A stretch of 64,000 nucleotides of DNA, from positions 806,001-870,000 of the forward strand of contig JAQZBR010000004.1 of assembly GCA_029237775.1 (NCBI GenBank), given 5' to 3'. The position numbers and the translations under genes are program-made. The notes under the pieces are model-generated. The model had not been told where the DNA came from and did not search any database. It saw only the letters and a list, made by a program, of their open reading frames with translations. This DNA comes from Bacteroidota bacterium. GTDB taxonomy: Bacteria > Bacteroidota > Bacteroidia > 2-12-FULL-35-15. This document shows positions 9,774 through 17,978 of the stretch, in pieces (positions within the stretch are counted from its first letter, which is position 1; the number at the start of each line of letters is the position of its first letter).

Positions 9774-9811
9774 GCAAATCCCCATAGCCATTAGGTTGTG
9801 GGGATTTTTGC
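9774..9811 (+). terminator. Terminator downstream of tRNA-Asn, supplied by the island
   Basis: ATCCCCA (9778-9784) pairs with TGGGGAT (9799-9805) and is followed by TTTTG; flanking GCAAA and TTTTGC extend the stem. It lies inside the island, so after integration it replaces the tRNA's original terminator, which now sits at 20475. Confidence 0.75.
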
Positions 9812-9863
9812 GTTTTATTGCTTTCCTCTTTAAAATGTCTAATAATGACGTTTTAAGCCTATC

Positions 9864-9884
9864 ACTTGCAAATAACTTGCACAA
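9864..9884 (+). repeat. Left subterminal repeat, candidate integrase arm site
   Basis: ACTTGCA-AATA-ACTTGCA-CAA: two ACTTGCA units with a third CTTGCA shortly after at about 9890. The 21-base unit matches 20347-20367 in the same orientation at 20 of 21 bases. Confidence 0.6.
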
Positions 9885-9922
9885 CTATTCTTGCAGAGTT
9901 TTTAGCCATAAAACCTAAGAAC

Positions 9923-11131
9923 ATGGCTACTATTAAGCTCACCATTGACGCCAGAAGACCCTACAATGATGGAAGATGCCCAATTGTCTTCAGGCTTACA
10001 TCAGGGACAAAAAGCACGTCTATTCCATCAGGTGTAAAGCTATTTCCTAAAGATTGGGATCGGATAAAGCTTAAGATCTTAAAAACTCATCCCGATTACC
10101 GTGATTTAAACCTGCTTCTAAAAGAAAAGCTTTTTAAGTTGGAAGAAAAATTATTAAAAGTAACCGCAACTGGAGACGAGAAAGACATTTCCGAGTTAAA
10201 AGAAGCTTTACTCAAGGAAGAAACCCGAAACAAAGTAAAATTTAAGTCTTTTGCTGAAAATGAGATTAGGAATTTGCGAGATCAAGGAAGATTTGGTAAT
10301 GCACAGTCTTATGAAACAGCAGTGAACAGATTATTAAAGTTTGCTGGTGAAGAAATTAATCTTGACCAGATTGACTTCACTTTACTTTCTGATTTTGATA
10401 CTGACCTAATAAAGAACAAGCTATCCCGCAACAGCGTGGCCGTCTATATGAGGGAAATACGAGCTCTGATGAACAAGGCAATTCATAAAAAGCTGTTAGA
10501 GCCAAATCAATATCCTTTTAACAGCTACAAGATCAAAACAGAAAAGACGGTAAGCAGGGCAGTTAACAAGAATACTTTAAAAGAGCTCTGGAAAGTTCAG
10601 CTGAAAGATCATACTCCTTTGTGGCATAGTAGAAATATCTTCTTTCTCATTTTTAACTTAATCGGAATTTCTTTCATTGATCTTGCTTTGCTGACTTCAG
10701 AAAACTTACAAGGTGATAGAATAATTTATAGGCGCAGGAAAACGGGAAAAATGTATAGCATCAAATTAACCGCAGAGGCACTGAGAATTATTTCTCTGTA
10801 CAAGAAAGAGAATAGTAAATATCTAATCTCGCTATTCAAACTTGATTTTATCCCAATAGAAAGAGAAAGGCAAGAAGTTGGGCTCCGCTTACAAACCTGC
10901 AATAAGTGGCTTAAGAAGCTTGGAAGGCAATGTAAAATTCCAATTCCATTAACCACATATGTTGCAAGATATAGCTGGGCAAATATTGCAAAGTCTTTAG
11001 GTTTTCCAAAAGATCAGATTGCTGAAGCTTTGGGACATGAGTATGGTAATCGTATTACGGGCATATACTTGGATAATTATGGGAGTGAACTAATTGATGA
11101 GATGAATAGAAAGGTTACTGGGGATAGCTAA
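9923..11131 (+). CDS. Tyrosine recombinase (integrase) of the Bacteroidota mobile-element type
   Basis: A 402-aa site-specific recombinase, next to attL and reading into the element. It has an arm-binding N-terminal region (KLTIDARRPYNDGRCPIVFRL), a SAM-like core-binding domain and a C-terminal catalytic domain. TTYVARYSWA holds the box-II arginine, LGHEYGNRITGIYLDNY holds the box-II histidine and, by position, the nucleophile Tyr in GIYL. The usual box-I arginine before G.SF.DLA is Ile here (LIGISFIDLALL). The CTnDOT integrase is also known to lack this arginine, so the enzyme may still be active. ATG 9923 is preferred over an upstream frame start at 9866 because it gives the family N-terminus and leaves the candidate arm site noncoding. 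Confidence 0.92.
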   Translation: MATIKLTIDARRPYNDGRCPIVFRLTSGTKSTSIPSGVKLFPKDWDRIKLKILKTHPDYRDLNLLLKEKLFKLEEKLLKVTATGDEKDISELKEALLKEETRNKVKFKSFAENEIRNLRDQGRFGNAQSYETAVNRLLKFAGEEINLDQIDFTLLSDFDTDLIKNKLSRNSVAVYMREIRALMNKAIHKKLLEPNQYPFNSYKIKTEKTVSRAVNKNTLKELWKVQLKDHTPLWHSRNIFFLIFNLIGISFIDLALLTSENLQGDRIIYRRRKTGKMYSIKLTAEALRIISLYKKENSKYLISLFKLDFIPIERERQEVGLRLQTCNKWLKKLGRQCKIPIPLTTYVARYSWANIAKSLGFPKDQIAEALGHEYGNRITGIYLDNYGSELIDEMNRKVTGDS

Positions 11132-11149
11132 TGGCTATCCCTTCTTTTT
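11121..11149 (+). terminator. Intrinsic terminator overlapping the integrase stop
   Basis: GGGATAGC (11121-11128) and GCTATCCC (11134-11141) form a perfect 8-bp stem with loop TAATG, followed by TTCTTTTT. The integrase stop codon lies in the loop. This argues that the next gene is transcribed separately. Confidence 0.75.
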
Positions 11150-11190
11150 ATATATTTGATATTACAGGTTTTAATTTAATCACTGTTATA

Positions 11191-12153
11191 ATGAGCAACA
11201 ATACTATGAATTTAACCCCGAATGAATTTGAGAAACTATTATGCGAATTTTGTAAACAAGATCTTCCTACACATTTTACAGTAGAACATGATGTAAAGGA
11301 TGTTGGAGGAGAAGGTGGCGGGAAAAGACAAATTGATACTAAAATTAAAGGGCGTTTGGGAGTGTCACAGATTCTAATTTGCGGTGAAGCAAAAAACTGG
11401 AATTCCCCTGTAGGAATTGAGACAATTGACGGGTTAGTTGGAAAATACCAATCAGGGGAAATTCGAGCTAATAAAGTAATTGTTTTCTCCAATAACGGTT
11501 ATACAGAACCGGCTGTTACAAGAGCAAAGCTGTTAGGAATAGAACTTTTGGAACCTACAGATCTAGGAAAGCCAATAAAAACGATTCCTCACATTGTTGG
11601 TATTGGTCGCTTAGGACAAATAAGAGTTAAAACAATACATTCTAGCCCTCAGCATAGTATTATGGCCATCAACGTAGAGGATTATATAATTTTGAGAGGA
11701 AGCGAACGGATGTCTTTTTACCAAATGATATATCGAATGTTGACCACGTATTTAAAAAAAATAAATAATAAAACTATTAACACTGATCTTTCAACTTTTA
11801 GACTCGCAGAAAAAAATATTCTTTATGAACTGAAATTTAAAGAAGGATATCGGTATCATGCCGATTTTGAAATTGAAGTTGATCTTAACTGGGATTTCTT
11901 TTTTGAATATCTACCAACTGGGGTTTTAAAACACTTAAATACAGGAGAAATAAAATATGTAAATTTACAAGGTAGTCCGTTAGAAATACTCCAAAAAGTA
12001 CTCCTTTCTCCTACTAAAGGTAATTATGAGAAAAAGGAAGATTGTATAAAGGAAGTTGTAGATAAGAATATTGGACACACATTTCAGTTGTGTATGCCAG
12101 ATCCTGATAGAGAAAAAACCCATCCCCAATCACCTATTTTTACATTACTTTAA
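11191..12153 (+). CDS. PD-(D/E)XK nuclease-like protein (Mrr_cat/restriction-endonuclease-like)
   Basis: A 320-aa protein, counted from ATG 11191. The N-terminal ~130 residues show a restriction-endonuclease-like core: a helix with Glu12 (NEFEKLL), Asp49 in RQIDTKIKG, then Glu66-Ala-Lys68 in ICGEAKNW, and a following IVFSNNGYTEPAVTRAKLLGIELL strand-helix-strand typical of Mrr-type domains. The C-terminal ~190 residues are unassigned and may bind substrate. It could be a DNA-cleaving defence or element-maintenance enzyme; activity is inference. A frame start at 11131 lies in the integrase terminator and is less likely. It converges with the DUF6414-like gene. Confidence 0.65.
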   Translation: MSNNTMNLTPNEFEKLLCEFCKQDLPTHFTVEHDVKDVGGEGGGKRQIDTKIKGRLGVSQILICGEAKNWNSPVGIETIDGLVGKYQSGEIRANKVIVFSNNGYTEPAVTRAKLLGIELLEPTDLGKPIKTIPHIVGIGRLGQIRVKTIHSSPQHSIMAINVEDYIILRGSERMSFYQMIYRMLTTYLKKINNKTINTDLSTFRLAEKNILYELKFKEGYRYHADFEIEVDLNWDFFFEYLPTGVLKHLNTGEIKYVNLQGSPLEILQKVLLSPTKGNYEKKEDCIKEVVDKNIGHTFQLCMPDPDREKTHPQSPIFTLL

Positions 12154-12170
12154 AATCTTTAAATATTTAT

Positions 12171-13196
12171 TTACTGCAACACAACTTCACGATAAATTGC
12201 TATTGGACTGATTGCAATTTTCGGATAAGAAGGAACATAAAAAAACTTTTCAAATGCTTCAAAAGAGGCAAATGCATTTCTAAAAACCTTATCAATAGTT
12301 TGGGTGTCCTTTAAATCTTCATCACTATACTGTAAAAACTCATCATTTGGATCAACCCTCAAATCTTTAATTGTTGGAGCTGACGTGATTATACCTAAAA
12401 CAGTAAGTTTTATATTTGGTCTTGTTCCATATGTATAAATAATGCTTTCAAAATCGCCATCAATGATATATCTATCTTTAATATTGGCAAGAATTTGAAA
12501 TTCGTTAAAATCATCCAAAGGCAATAATCTGAAATTTAATCGGTGAGGCGTAAAAGTATTCAGAAAGGTTTTAACTCTTTCAACGAACAGTTCATCAAGC
12601 AAACCTGTATTTCCCTCTGCTTCTAAAATTTTATCAAGTTGTTTCTCAAGGGAAATTATATGTGCCTTTGATTTAGAATTGGTGTTTAATTGCATATTCT
12701 TTTTAGCATCTTTTAATTGCTCTTTTAACTTAATTGCCTCAGGATGTTTCTCTAGATGTGAATTAAATACTAACCTCAACACTTCATTAAAATTTGACAT
12801 TATATGTTTAAATCTTTCAAAATCTTCGAATGCTCCCCACCCTGAAGCTTTTATATAACTCATTTTGGGTATTTCATCCATATAATCATTAAACGACCCT
12901 TTCCAGTTTTCGAACTGGTTATTAATATGCGATAATGCTTTATGATTTGCCAATTGAACTTCTATTTCATTTAGCAATTCATGATAAAGCTCCATTTTTT
13001 CTGTCTTAACAAATTTTTCTTTCTCCTTCCCATTTGCATTAGCCTTAATAACAACATTAACACCCACTCCGCCTGATATTTCAGTTTCATTTTCAAATGC
13101 CCTCGAAATTTCACTTATTAAGCCTCCATTTAATTGGCTTATTAGAGATCTAGCTTTCTCCAAATCAAAGTATATTAAATCTTTAACTGATTTCAT
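12171..13196 (-). CDS. Unknown protein, DUF6414-like
   Basis: A 341-aa protein, counted from ATG 13194-13196. The N-terminus KSVKDLIYFDLEKARSLISQLNGGLISEI resembles the YxD..K..SL.SQL.GG start of proteins I know as DUF6414, whose role is unknown; the assignment is tentative. The middle (about 165-215) is lysine-rich and probably coiled-coil (LKEQLKDAKKNMQL..., LEKQLDKIL). No catalytic motif or membrane segment is visible. A longer frame to 13259 adds a basic leader without homology cues. It is antisense to its neighbours and so is probably an independent cargo unit. Confidence 0.55.
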   Translation of the reverse strand: MKSVKDLIYFDLEKARSLISQLNGGLISEISRAFENETEISGGVGVNVVIKANANGKEKEKFVKTEKMELYHELLNEIEVQLANHKALSHINNQFENWKGSFNDYMDEIPKMSYIKASGWGAFEDFERFKHIMSNFNEVLRLVFNSHLEKHPEAIKLKEQLKDAKKNMQLNTNSKSKAHIISLEKQLDKILEAEGNTGLLDELFVERVKTFLNTFTPHRLNFRLLPLDDFNEFQILANIKDRYIIDGDFESIIYTYGTRPNIKLTVLGIITSAPTIKDLRVDPNDEFLQYSDEDLKDTQTIDKVFRNAFASFEAFEKFFYVPSYPKIAISPIAIYREVVLQ

Positions 13197-13486
13197 GTTA
13201 AAATTGTTAGTTTTTCTTAATGTCTTAAACAAATGTATCAATTCTCTAAAACGTAACAACAGATATATCCGTGTGAAAAGGTAGAGGAAAGCCGTGATTT
13301 ATTATTTATCTTTGATTATACAACGGCAAAAACGTACAATCTTTAAGGCTTAATAAATGCGAAAGAATATGAGAAATTCGAAGTTATCAAGGGAAAATAT
13401 ACATTCTTCCACATTAGCATTAAAACTCTACTCTTATTTAAAAGAATAATTTGCTACAAATAAAACCATAAAACTCGTATAAAATA

Positions 13487-14437
13487 ATGGGACAATTATA
13501 TACAACAGGCGAAAACAATATAGATGGCCCATGGTTAATTGGAAAAGAAGATCTTGCTGATTTGGATGAAATATTGAAGTCAGTAGAAGTTAAGCTATCT
13601 GAATCCCTGGAAAAAGAGATTCACCATATTGCATTAGAGGGTGTTGAGCAGGGAGACTATGCAACGTTAGACGAAGCCTTGGAAAAGAAGAGAAAATATC
13701 ATTACCGAAGTAATCAAAAAAGTAACGCAACACTTATATCGAAAAATGGTAAATTTCTCGAAGATAATACCATATTTGGACTTTTAAAGGACCCAAAGCT
13801 GACCGATTTTCATCCTAAAGAGCTGAAAGTAATTATTGAAAAAGGACTTAAAAACAGGTTTTCACTAACTGTAAGTACTGTTTATGATGGGGAGCTTAAG
13901 TATTCTATCCAATGCTTTGATCATGATATTCAAGAGGAAATACATTATGCGATTACAAATTGGATTGAAAAACATAGACCAAATAAAATCAAGCAATTCT
14001 GGAGCCAAAATTATTTTATAATAGGAGGCCTTTTTGGGTTTATTACCCTAATAACATTCATTGTTATGGTACAAGAACCTACAGTTGACTTGAAAAAACT
14101 TTATGGAAAAGAAATTCAGGAAATACTGAAGCAAGGAGTGAATAAGGATAATCACGATAAAGCCATAGAGATTCTTCTTCGATATACTACAGGATATATA
14201 CCTGAGAACTTTTTACCAGTCAAAAAGATATCCTCACTTGTCATACAGATCTTCTCAATCTCAACTTTTCTAACTTTGGTTTCTATTCTCCGACCAAAAA
14301 CAACTATTGGTATTGGCACCACAAAGCAAATTATGAAATTCTATAAATTTTATGTTAATCTGGTTTTAATAACTATACCATTGACTTTCATAATTCCTCC
14401 TTTAATAGATTGGATTAAAGCTCTTGCGAAGATATGA
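13487..14437 (+). CDS. Unknown membrane protein, first gene of a coupled pair
   Basis: A 316-aa protein. Residues 1-170 are soluble and acidic (IDGPWLIGKEDLADLDEILKS...), with a basic segment EKKRKYHYRSNQK near 70-80. A membrane segment is at about 184-203 (NYFIIGGLFGFITLITFIVM), and two more are near 255-275 and 291-310, with a ~50-residue loop between the first and second. It ends in an ATGA overlap with the next gene, so the two are probably translated together. I do not recognise the family. A cytoplasmic sensor domain attached to a membrane domain is one reading, seen in several bacterial defence effectors, but nothing here proves it. Confidence 0.6.
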   Translation: MGQLYTTGENNIDGPWLIGKEDLADLDEILKSVEVKLSESLEKEIHHIALEGVEQGDYATLDEALEKKRKYHYRSNQKSNATLISKNGKFLEDNTIFGLLKDPKLTDFHPKELKVIIEKGLKNRFSLTVSTVYDGELKYSIQCFDHDIQEEIHYAITNWIEKHRPNKIKQFWSQNYFIIGGLFGFITLITFIVMVQEPTVDLKKLYGKEIQEILKQGVNKDNHDKAIEILLRYTTGYIPENFLPVKKISSLVIQIFSISTFLTLVSILRPKTTIGIGTTKQIMKFYKFYVNLVLITIPLTFIIPPLIDWIKALAKI

Positions 14438-15195
14438 TTGATAATTTTTTTTCTCAACTGGAATATCCTTCCGCTACGATTAATATATACCCATATTCAC
14501 AAGAGGTTGAATTTGGAGAGATTACATCAGGCATTAGTGAAGAGTTGGAATTTAATGGATATACCGAACTTGATAAGTATGAAAAAAATCTCCTGGTTCA
14601 CTATATTAATTGCTGTGGCCAAGTAGCGGATAAATTAAAAGAACTTGATACAAAGTATAATAAATTGCTTTTTTTACAAGATTTAAAACAAAGAAATAAT
14701 AACCTACTTCGAATTATTAAAAGAGACGGCTCAAATAACTATTACCATAAAAATTTATTAGTTAAAAATATTTCTGAATCGAAAGAATTTGGACTACCTC
14801 AGTACGCTTTTAATGACTTCTTACTCATTTCTGTATCTTTTATAAATGAGTTTAAAAACTATTTAGAGGAATCAATATCATTTGTTTTAGCTCTTGCTGA
14901 GGAAGATTTCTCAGCCAAAGTTTCCATCCCTGTACGTAAATTAAAAATTGATTTATCTGTAGATCATATAAGTGCTCTATTTAAAATTTTGCACGAAGCT
15001 AAGCTTCTTGTAAACAATAATAAAGTTGATATCGGAAGGTTTATTGTTGGCCATTTTGAGTCAATGAAAAAGAAAGACATCAGTGAAGAAAGCGTAAATA
15101 ATAAATTCCACTCCCCAGAGCAGAGTTCTTTGGACTTTTGGGCCGCCAAATTCTTAGAATTACGTAGTATCATCCAAAATATTTCAAAAAAATAA
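14434..15195 (+). CDS. Unknown soluble protein, second gene of a coupled pair
   Basis: A 253-aa protein without signal or membrane segment; the start overlaps the upstream stop by four bases (ATGA). The last ~85 residues (KLKIDLSVDHISALFKILHEAKLL..., FHSPEQSSLDFWAAKFLELRSII) have the look of a C-terminal domain often encoded by Bacteroidota mobile elements, where a winged-helix-like LSV..I..LF..L.EA segment is followed by a LDFW..KF..L helix. A DNA-binding or regulatory role is possible. No catalytic residues stand out. Confidence 0.55.
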   Translation: MIDNFFSQLEYPSATINIYPYSQEVEFGEITSGISEELEFNGYTELDKYEKNLLVHYINCCGQVADKLKELDTKYNKLLFLQDLKQRNNNLLRIIKRDGSNNYYHKNLLVKNISESKEFGLPQYAFNDFLLISVSFINEFKNYLEESISFVLALAEEDFSAKVSIPVRKLKIDLSVDHISALFKILHEAKLLVNNNKVDIGRFIVGHFESMKKKDISEESVNNKFHSPEQSSLDFWAAKFLELRSIIQNISKK

Positions 15196-15230
15196 CTTCT
15201 TGAAATGCTTATTGACACTGGCTTGATTGA

Positions 15231-15245
15231 GGGTTGTTGCAACCC
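15231..15245. promoter_or_regulatory. Palindrome upstream of the SF3 helicase gene
   Basis: GGGTTG-TTG-CAACCC is a perfect 6-bp dyad, followed by a half-copy TTGACAACC. It lies about 110 bases before the helicase start in a gene-free gap and could be an operator or part of a replication origin. Confidence 0.35.
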
Positions 15246-15353
15246 TTGACAACCTTTCAGTTGAATATATTCTTAGGAATTTTGCCTAGTAGCGACATTA
15301 ATAATTAACTGAACCTAGCTACGTGGTGAAGTTATTAAACAACTAGAATAGCA

Positions 15354-16718
15354 ATGTATAACCAAAAACCTCTTTCAAGAAAGGAAATTATTGACTTGTT
15401 GGCAAGTCAAGGGTTTCGAAAAGATTACAATGGTACTGGTGGATGTATCTTCAAAAAAATCAATGAAAATTTAATTGAGGTCACAAACCCAATAAAAATT
15501 AAGGATTTTCTTATCAAATATTTCAAGGCAAATAAAGATAAGTTAGAACAGTTTTATGCTAAGGCTGATCATCTTGTAGATTCTAAAGCCCTTGAATTAC
15601 TTCCATCATTGGAAGTAACTTATTTAAAAGACACAAAAGTTCAAGGTTTTTTCCTTTTTAAGAATTGCTTGATAAAAGTTTCTAAAGAAGGTTTCGAGGC
15701 GACATCTTTAAATAATATTGAGCCGAACATCAAATTTAAGCGTGAGATTTCACACGATCTTTTTGAACCACAGAAAGAATCTGAGTTTGAACGTTTTTTA
15801 TTTCTCGCAATGGGAAAAGATGATAGACGCCTGCAATCCCTTAAGTCTTCTATTGGATATCTACTTCACGATTTTTATGACCCATCTGAAAGAAAAGCAG
15901 TCATTTATATTGATGAAGAAATAAATGAATCAGGAGAAGCTAATGGAGGGACAGGTAAATCAATTGTTGCTATGGCAATTAGTAGAATGCTTGGAGATGC
16001 ACCGTATGTTATTAATGAAGATGGCAGAAATTTTAACCCGCAAAAAGGGTTTGCTTTTCAACAACTAACTTCTGAAACCAAGTTATTAATATTCAACGAT
16101 ACTTCTTCAACATTTGCTTTTAACAGACTAATATCTGCATTAACGGATGGAATTACTGTTGAAAAAAAGTACAAAGATGCTTTTCGTTTAAGTGGAAGTA
16201 GTCTACCTAAGGTATTAATAACAACAAATTTCCTTCCTGAAGGTGATTTAGGATACACAAATGAAAGAAGAAGATTTGAAGTCGAATTTGCCCCATATTT
16301 TGGGAAAGAAAGAAGTCCAAGAGGTGAATTTGGTCATCTACTTTTTGAGGAGTGGCATAACGAGGAATGGAATGCTTTTTACTGTTTTATGCTTGACTGC
16401 CTTCGACTATATTTAGCGAAAGGATTAATACATGCACCTAATATTAACCTTTTTAAAAAGCAAATAATCCGGCTAGGTGGAATGGATGTGCTAATATTTC
16501 TCGATGGTTACTTCCAAGCACTATTTCCGACTGGTGAAATAAGAGCATGTAAAATCACTAAAGGGGAATTATATTCCAAATTTAAGACAACTCACCCTAA
16601 CTCTAATGTAACAAACACTAAGCTACCGAAGCTTGTGAAAATTTACTTAGATGGTTTAAAAATTAAAAATAAAGAATATAATGTAGGAGGTGTAAGAGGC
16701 TTTGAAATTATGGTTTAA
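15354..16718 (+). CDS. SF3-type helicase / primase-helicase family protein
   Basis: A 454-aa protein with a C-terminal AAA-like superfamily-3 helicase core. Walker A is GGTGKS (198-203), Walker B is LLIFND (244-249), and the sensor-1 asparagine is Asn292 in ITTNF. The N-terminal ~180 residues are unassigned, and no DnaG/AEP primase active site is visible. Such proteins start replication of phages, plasmids and satellites, and are common in Bacteroidota integrated elements. Its presence suggests the excised island can replicate. Iteron-like repeats lie just downstream (16721) and a dyad upstream (15231), both possible target sites. Confidence 0.75.
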   Translation: MYNQKPLSRKEIIDLLASQGFRKDYNGTGGCIFKKINENLIEVTNPIKIKDFLIKYFKANKDKLEQFYAKADHLVDSKALELLPSLEVTYLKDTKVQGFFLFKNCLIKVSKEGFEATSLNNIEPNIKFKREISHDLFEPQKESEFERFLFLAMGKDDRRLQSLKSSIGYLLHDFYDPSERKAVIYIDEEINESGEANGGTGKSIVAMAISRMLGDAPYVINEDGRNFNPQKGFAFQQLTSETKLLIFNDTSSTFAFNRLISALTDGITVEKKYKDAFRLSGSSLPKVLITTNFLPEGDLGYTNERRRFEVEFAPYFGKERSPRGEFGHLLFEEWHNEEWNAFYCFMLDCLRLYLAKGLIHAPNINLFKKQIIRLGGMDVLIFLDGYFQALFPTGEIRACKITKGELYSKFKTTHPNSNVTNTKLPKLVKIYLDGLKIKNKEYNVGGVRGFEIMV

Positions 16719-16720
16719 TA

Positions 16721-16806
16721 TGTGCGCAAGTGCGCATTGTTTATACTGTTATTTAAATAAAGAAAATTATATATATAGTATCAATGGTGCGCACATTGTG
16801 CACAAT
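16721..16806. repeat. Iteron-like GTGCGCA cluster around an AT-rich core
   Basis: GTGCGCA occurs at 16722 and 16730 (8-bp period). GTGCGCAC (palindrome) is at 16787-16794 and ATTGTGCACAAT (12-bp palindrome) at 16795-16806. The ~48 bases between the two groups are nearly all A/T. The arrangement resembles a replication origin, or an operator controlling the cyclase-like gene that follows. Confidence 0.55.
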
Positions 16807-16912
16807 TAAATAGGGGATAAAACCAATGAGAATTTAAAGGTTACATAGAAATATAATTTCCCCCTTATCGTCTGCAGTAGTCGGAAATGAAATATCTTTG
16901 AAACAAAAGTTT

Positions 16913-17611
16913 ATGCAAGAAAAATTAAGCTGGGAACCAACATCTAATAGATTTGTTGCTTTTTTTGATATTATGGGATTCAAAGACCTTGTATTAAAAA
17001 CAGACCATAATAAAATTGTTGAGTTACTAGAAGGGCTTTCGCTAAAAAGAGAAGAACTCAATCTATTAAATAATCATTCACCTGAAGATGAGAATTTGAA
17101 AATGGGAGAAACTAGGTCGTTTACTTTTTCAGATTCAATTATCTTTTTCTCTAAAGGTGAAACGTTGGAAGACATTAAAAAAATTCTAATAGACTGTTTC
17201 TTTTTACAAAGGGAAGCATTAAGGCTAGAAATTCCTATTAAAGGAGCCCTCTCATATGGAAAAATCACTTTAAAAATTGATAACTCTTTGTACTTCGGAC
17301 AGCCAATAATTGATGCGTTTCTTTTGCAGGAGGATTTACATCTATATTCAATAATCGCGGATAATCACTTTGAGAAGAAAGGGAAAGAACTTCTTCATAA
17401 CTCAAGTATGTGGGATTTTGACAACCTGTTTGAATTTTATAAGACTCCTCTTAAATCAGGTAGAGCATATCACTACATTGCGAAACCATCGGAAAATGAT
17501 AAAAAGACTTATATAACATGCCTAAACAACCTATATTTAACGGTTTCAGGCAAACCTAGACAGTACATTGATAATTCATTGGATTTTTATAATTCGGTAT
17601 ACACAAAATAA
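16913..17611 (+). CDS. Class III nucleotide-cyclase-like protein
   Basis: A 232-aa soluble protein. RFVAFFDIMGFKDLV (Asp19) resembles the first metal-binding strand of class III cyclases (hhhhDhxGF), SFTFSDSIIFFS (Asp74) matches the second metal Asp region, and IPIKGALSYGKITL matches the RxGxxxG strand that follows. The protein is thus likely to have the cyclase/GGDEF-like palm fold, and may be catalytic. In bacteria some stand-alone class III-like cyclases make cCMP or cUMP in Pycsar antiphage systems; that link is only an analogy here. ATG 16913 is preferred, with a TTG at 16898 as alternative. It follows the GTGCGCA cluster. Confidence 0.55.
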   Translation: MQEKLSWEPTSNRFVAFFDIMGFKDLVLKTDHNKIVELLEGLSLKREELNLLNNHSPEDENLKMGETRSFTFSDSIIFFSKGETLEDIKKILIDCFFLQREALRLEIPIKGALSYGKITLKIDNSLYFGQPIIDAFLLQEDLHLYSIIADNHFEKKGKELLHNSSMWDFDNLFEFYKTPLKSGRAYHYIAKPSENDKKTYITCLNNLYLTVSGKPRQYIDNSLDFYNSVYTK

Positions 17612-17667
17612 TCCGTCAATATATTTAGGGCAAGAAATTGCAAAACAACAGTTTGAATAACCGCAAA

Positions 17668-17898
17668 TTAAATTTCTTTCTTTTGAAAGGAAAAAAGTTG
17701 AGATATCGGTATATCAATAGCCTCACTTATTTTAAGCAAGGTTTCCACGGTAATATTTGACTTTCCTTTTTCTATTCGGGTTAGATTACCTCTTTCTATT
17801 TCACATCTATTGGCAACTTCGGTTTGCGTGAGCTTTTGCTTAAGCCGATGCTTTGCTATGCTTTCTCCTAATTGTCGCAAAAATTCTTCCTTATTCAT
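17668..17898 (-). CDS. XRE-family helix-turn-helix regulator
   Basis: A 76-aa repressor-type protein that is almost entirely one HTH_3 domain: LGESIAKHRLKQKLTQTEVANRCEIERGNLTRIEKGKSNITVETLLKISEAIDIPISQLF. The recognition helix is around IERGNLTRIEKG. It is in reverse orientation between the cyclase-like gene and the secreted-protein gene, a usual position for the master regulator of a small element. The likely operators are the palindromes at 16787-16806 or the region upstream of its own start. Confidence 0.9.
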   Translation of the reverse strand: MNKEEFLRQLGESIAKHRLKQKLTQTEVANRCEIERGNLTRIEKGKSNITVETLLKISEAIDIPISQLFSFQKKEI

Positions 17899-17978
17899 TG
17901 GTTGGATAAATCCCTACCAAAGTGTGCTTTTTTAAACAAGAAGTTGCTATCATATGCGATAGCAAGAAGATATCCCGT

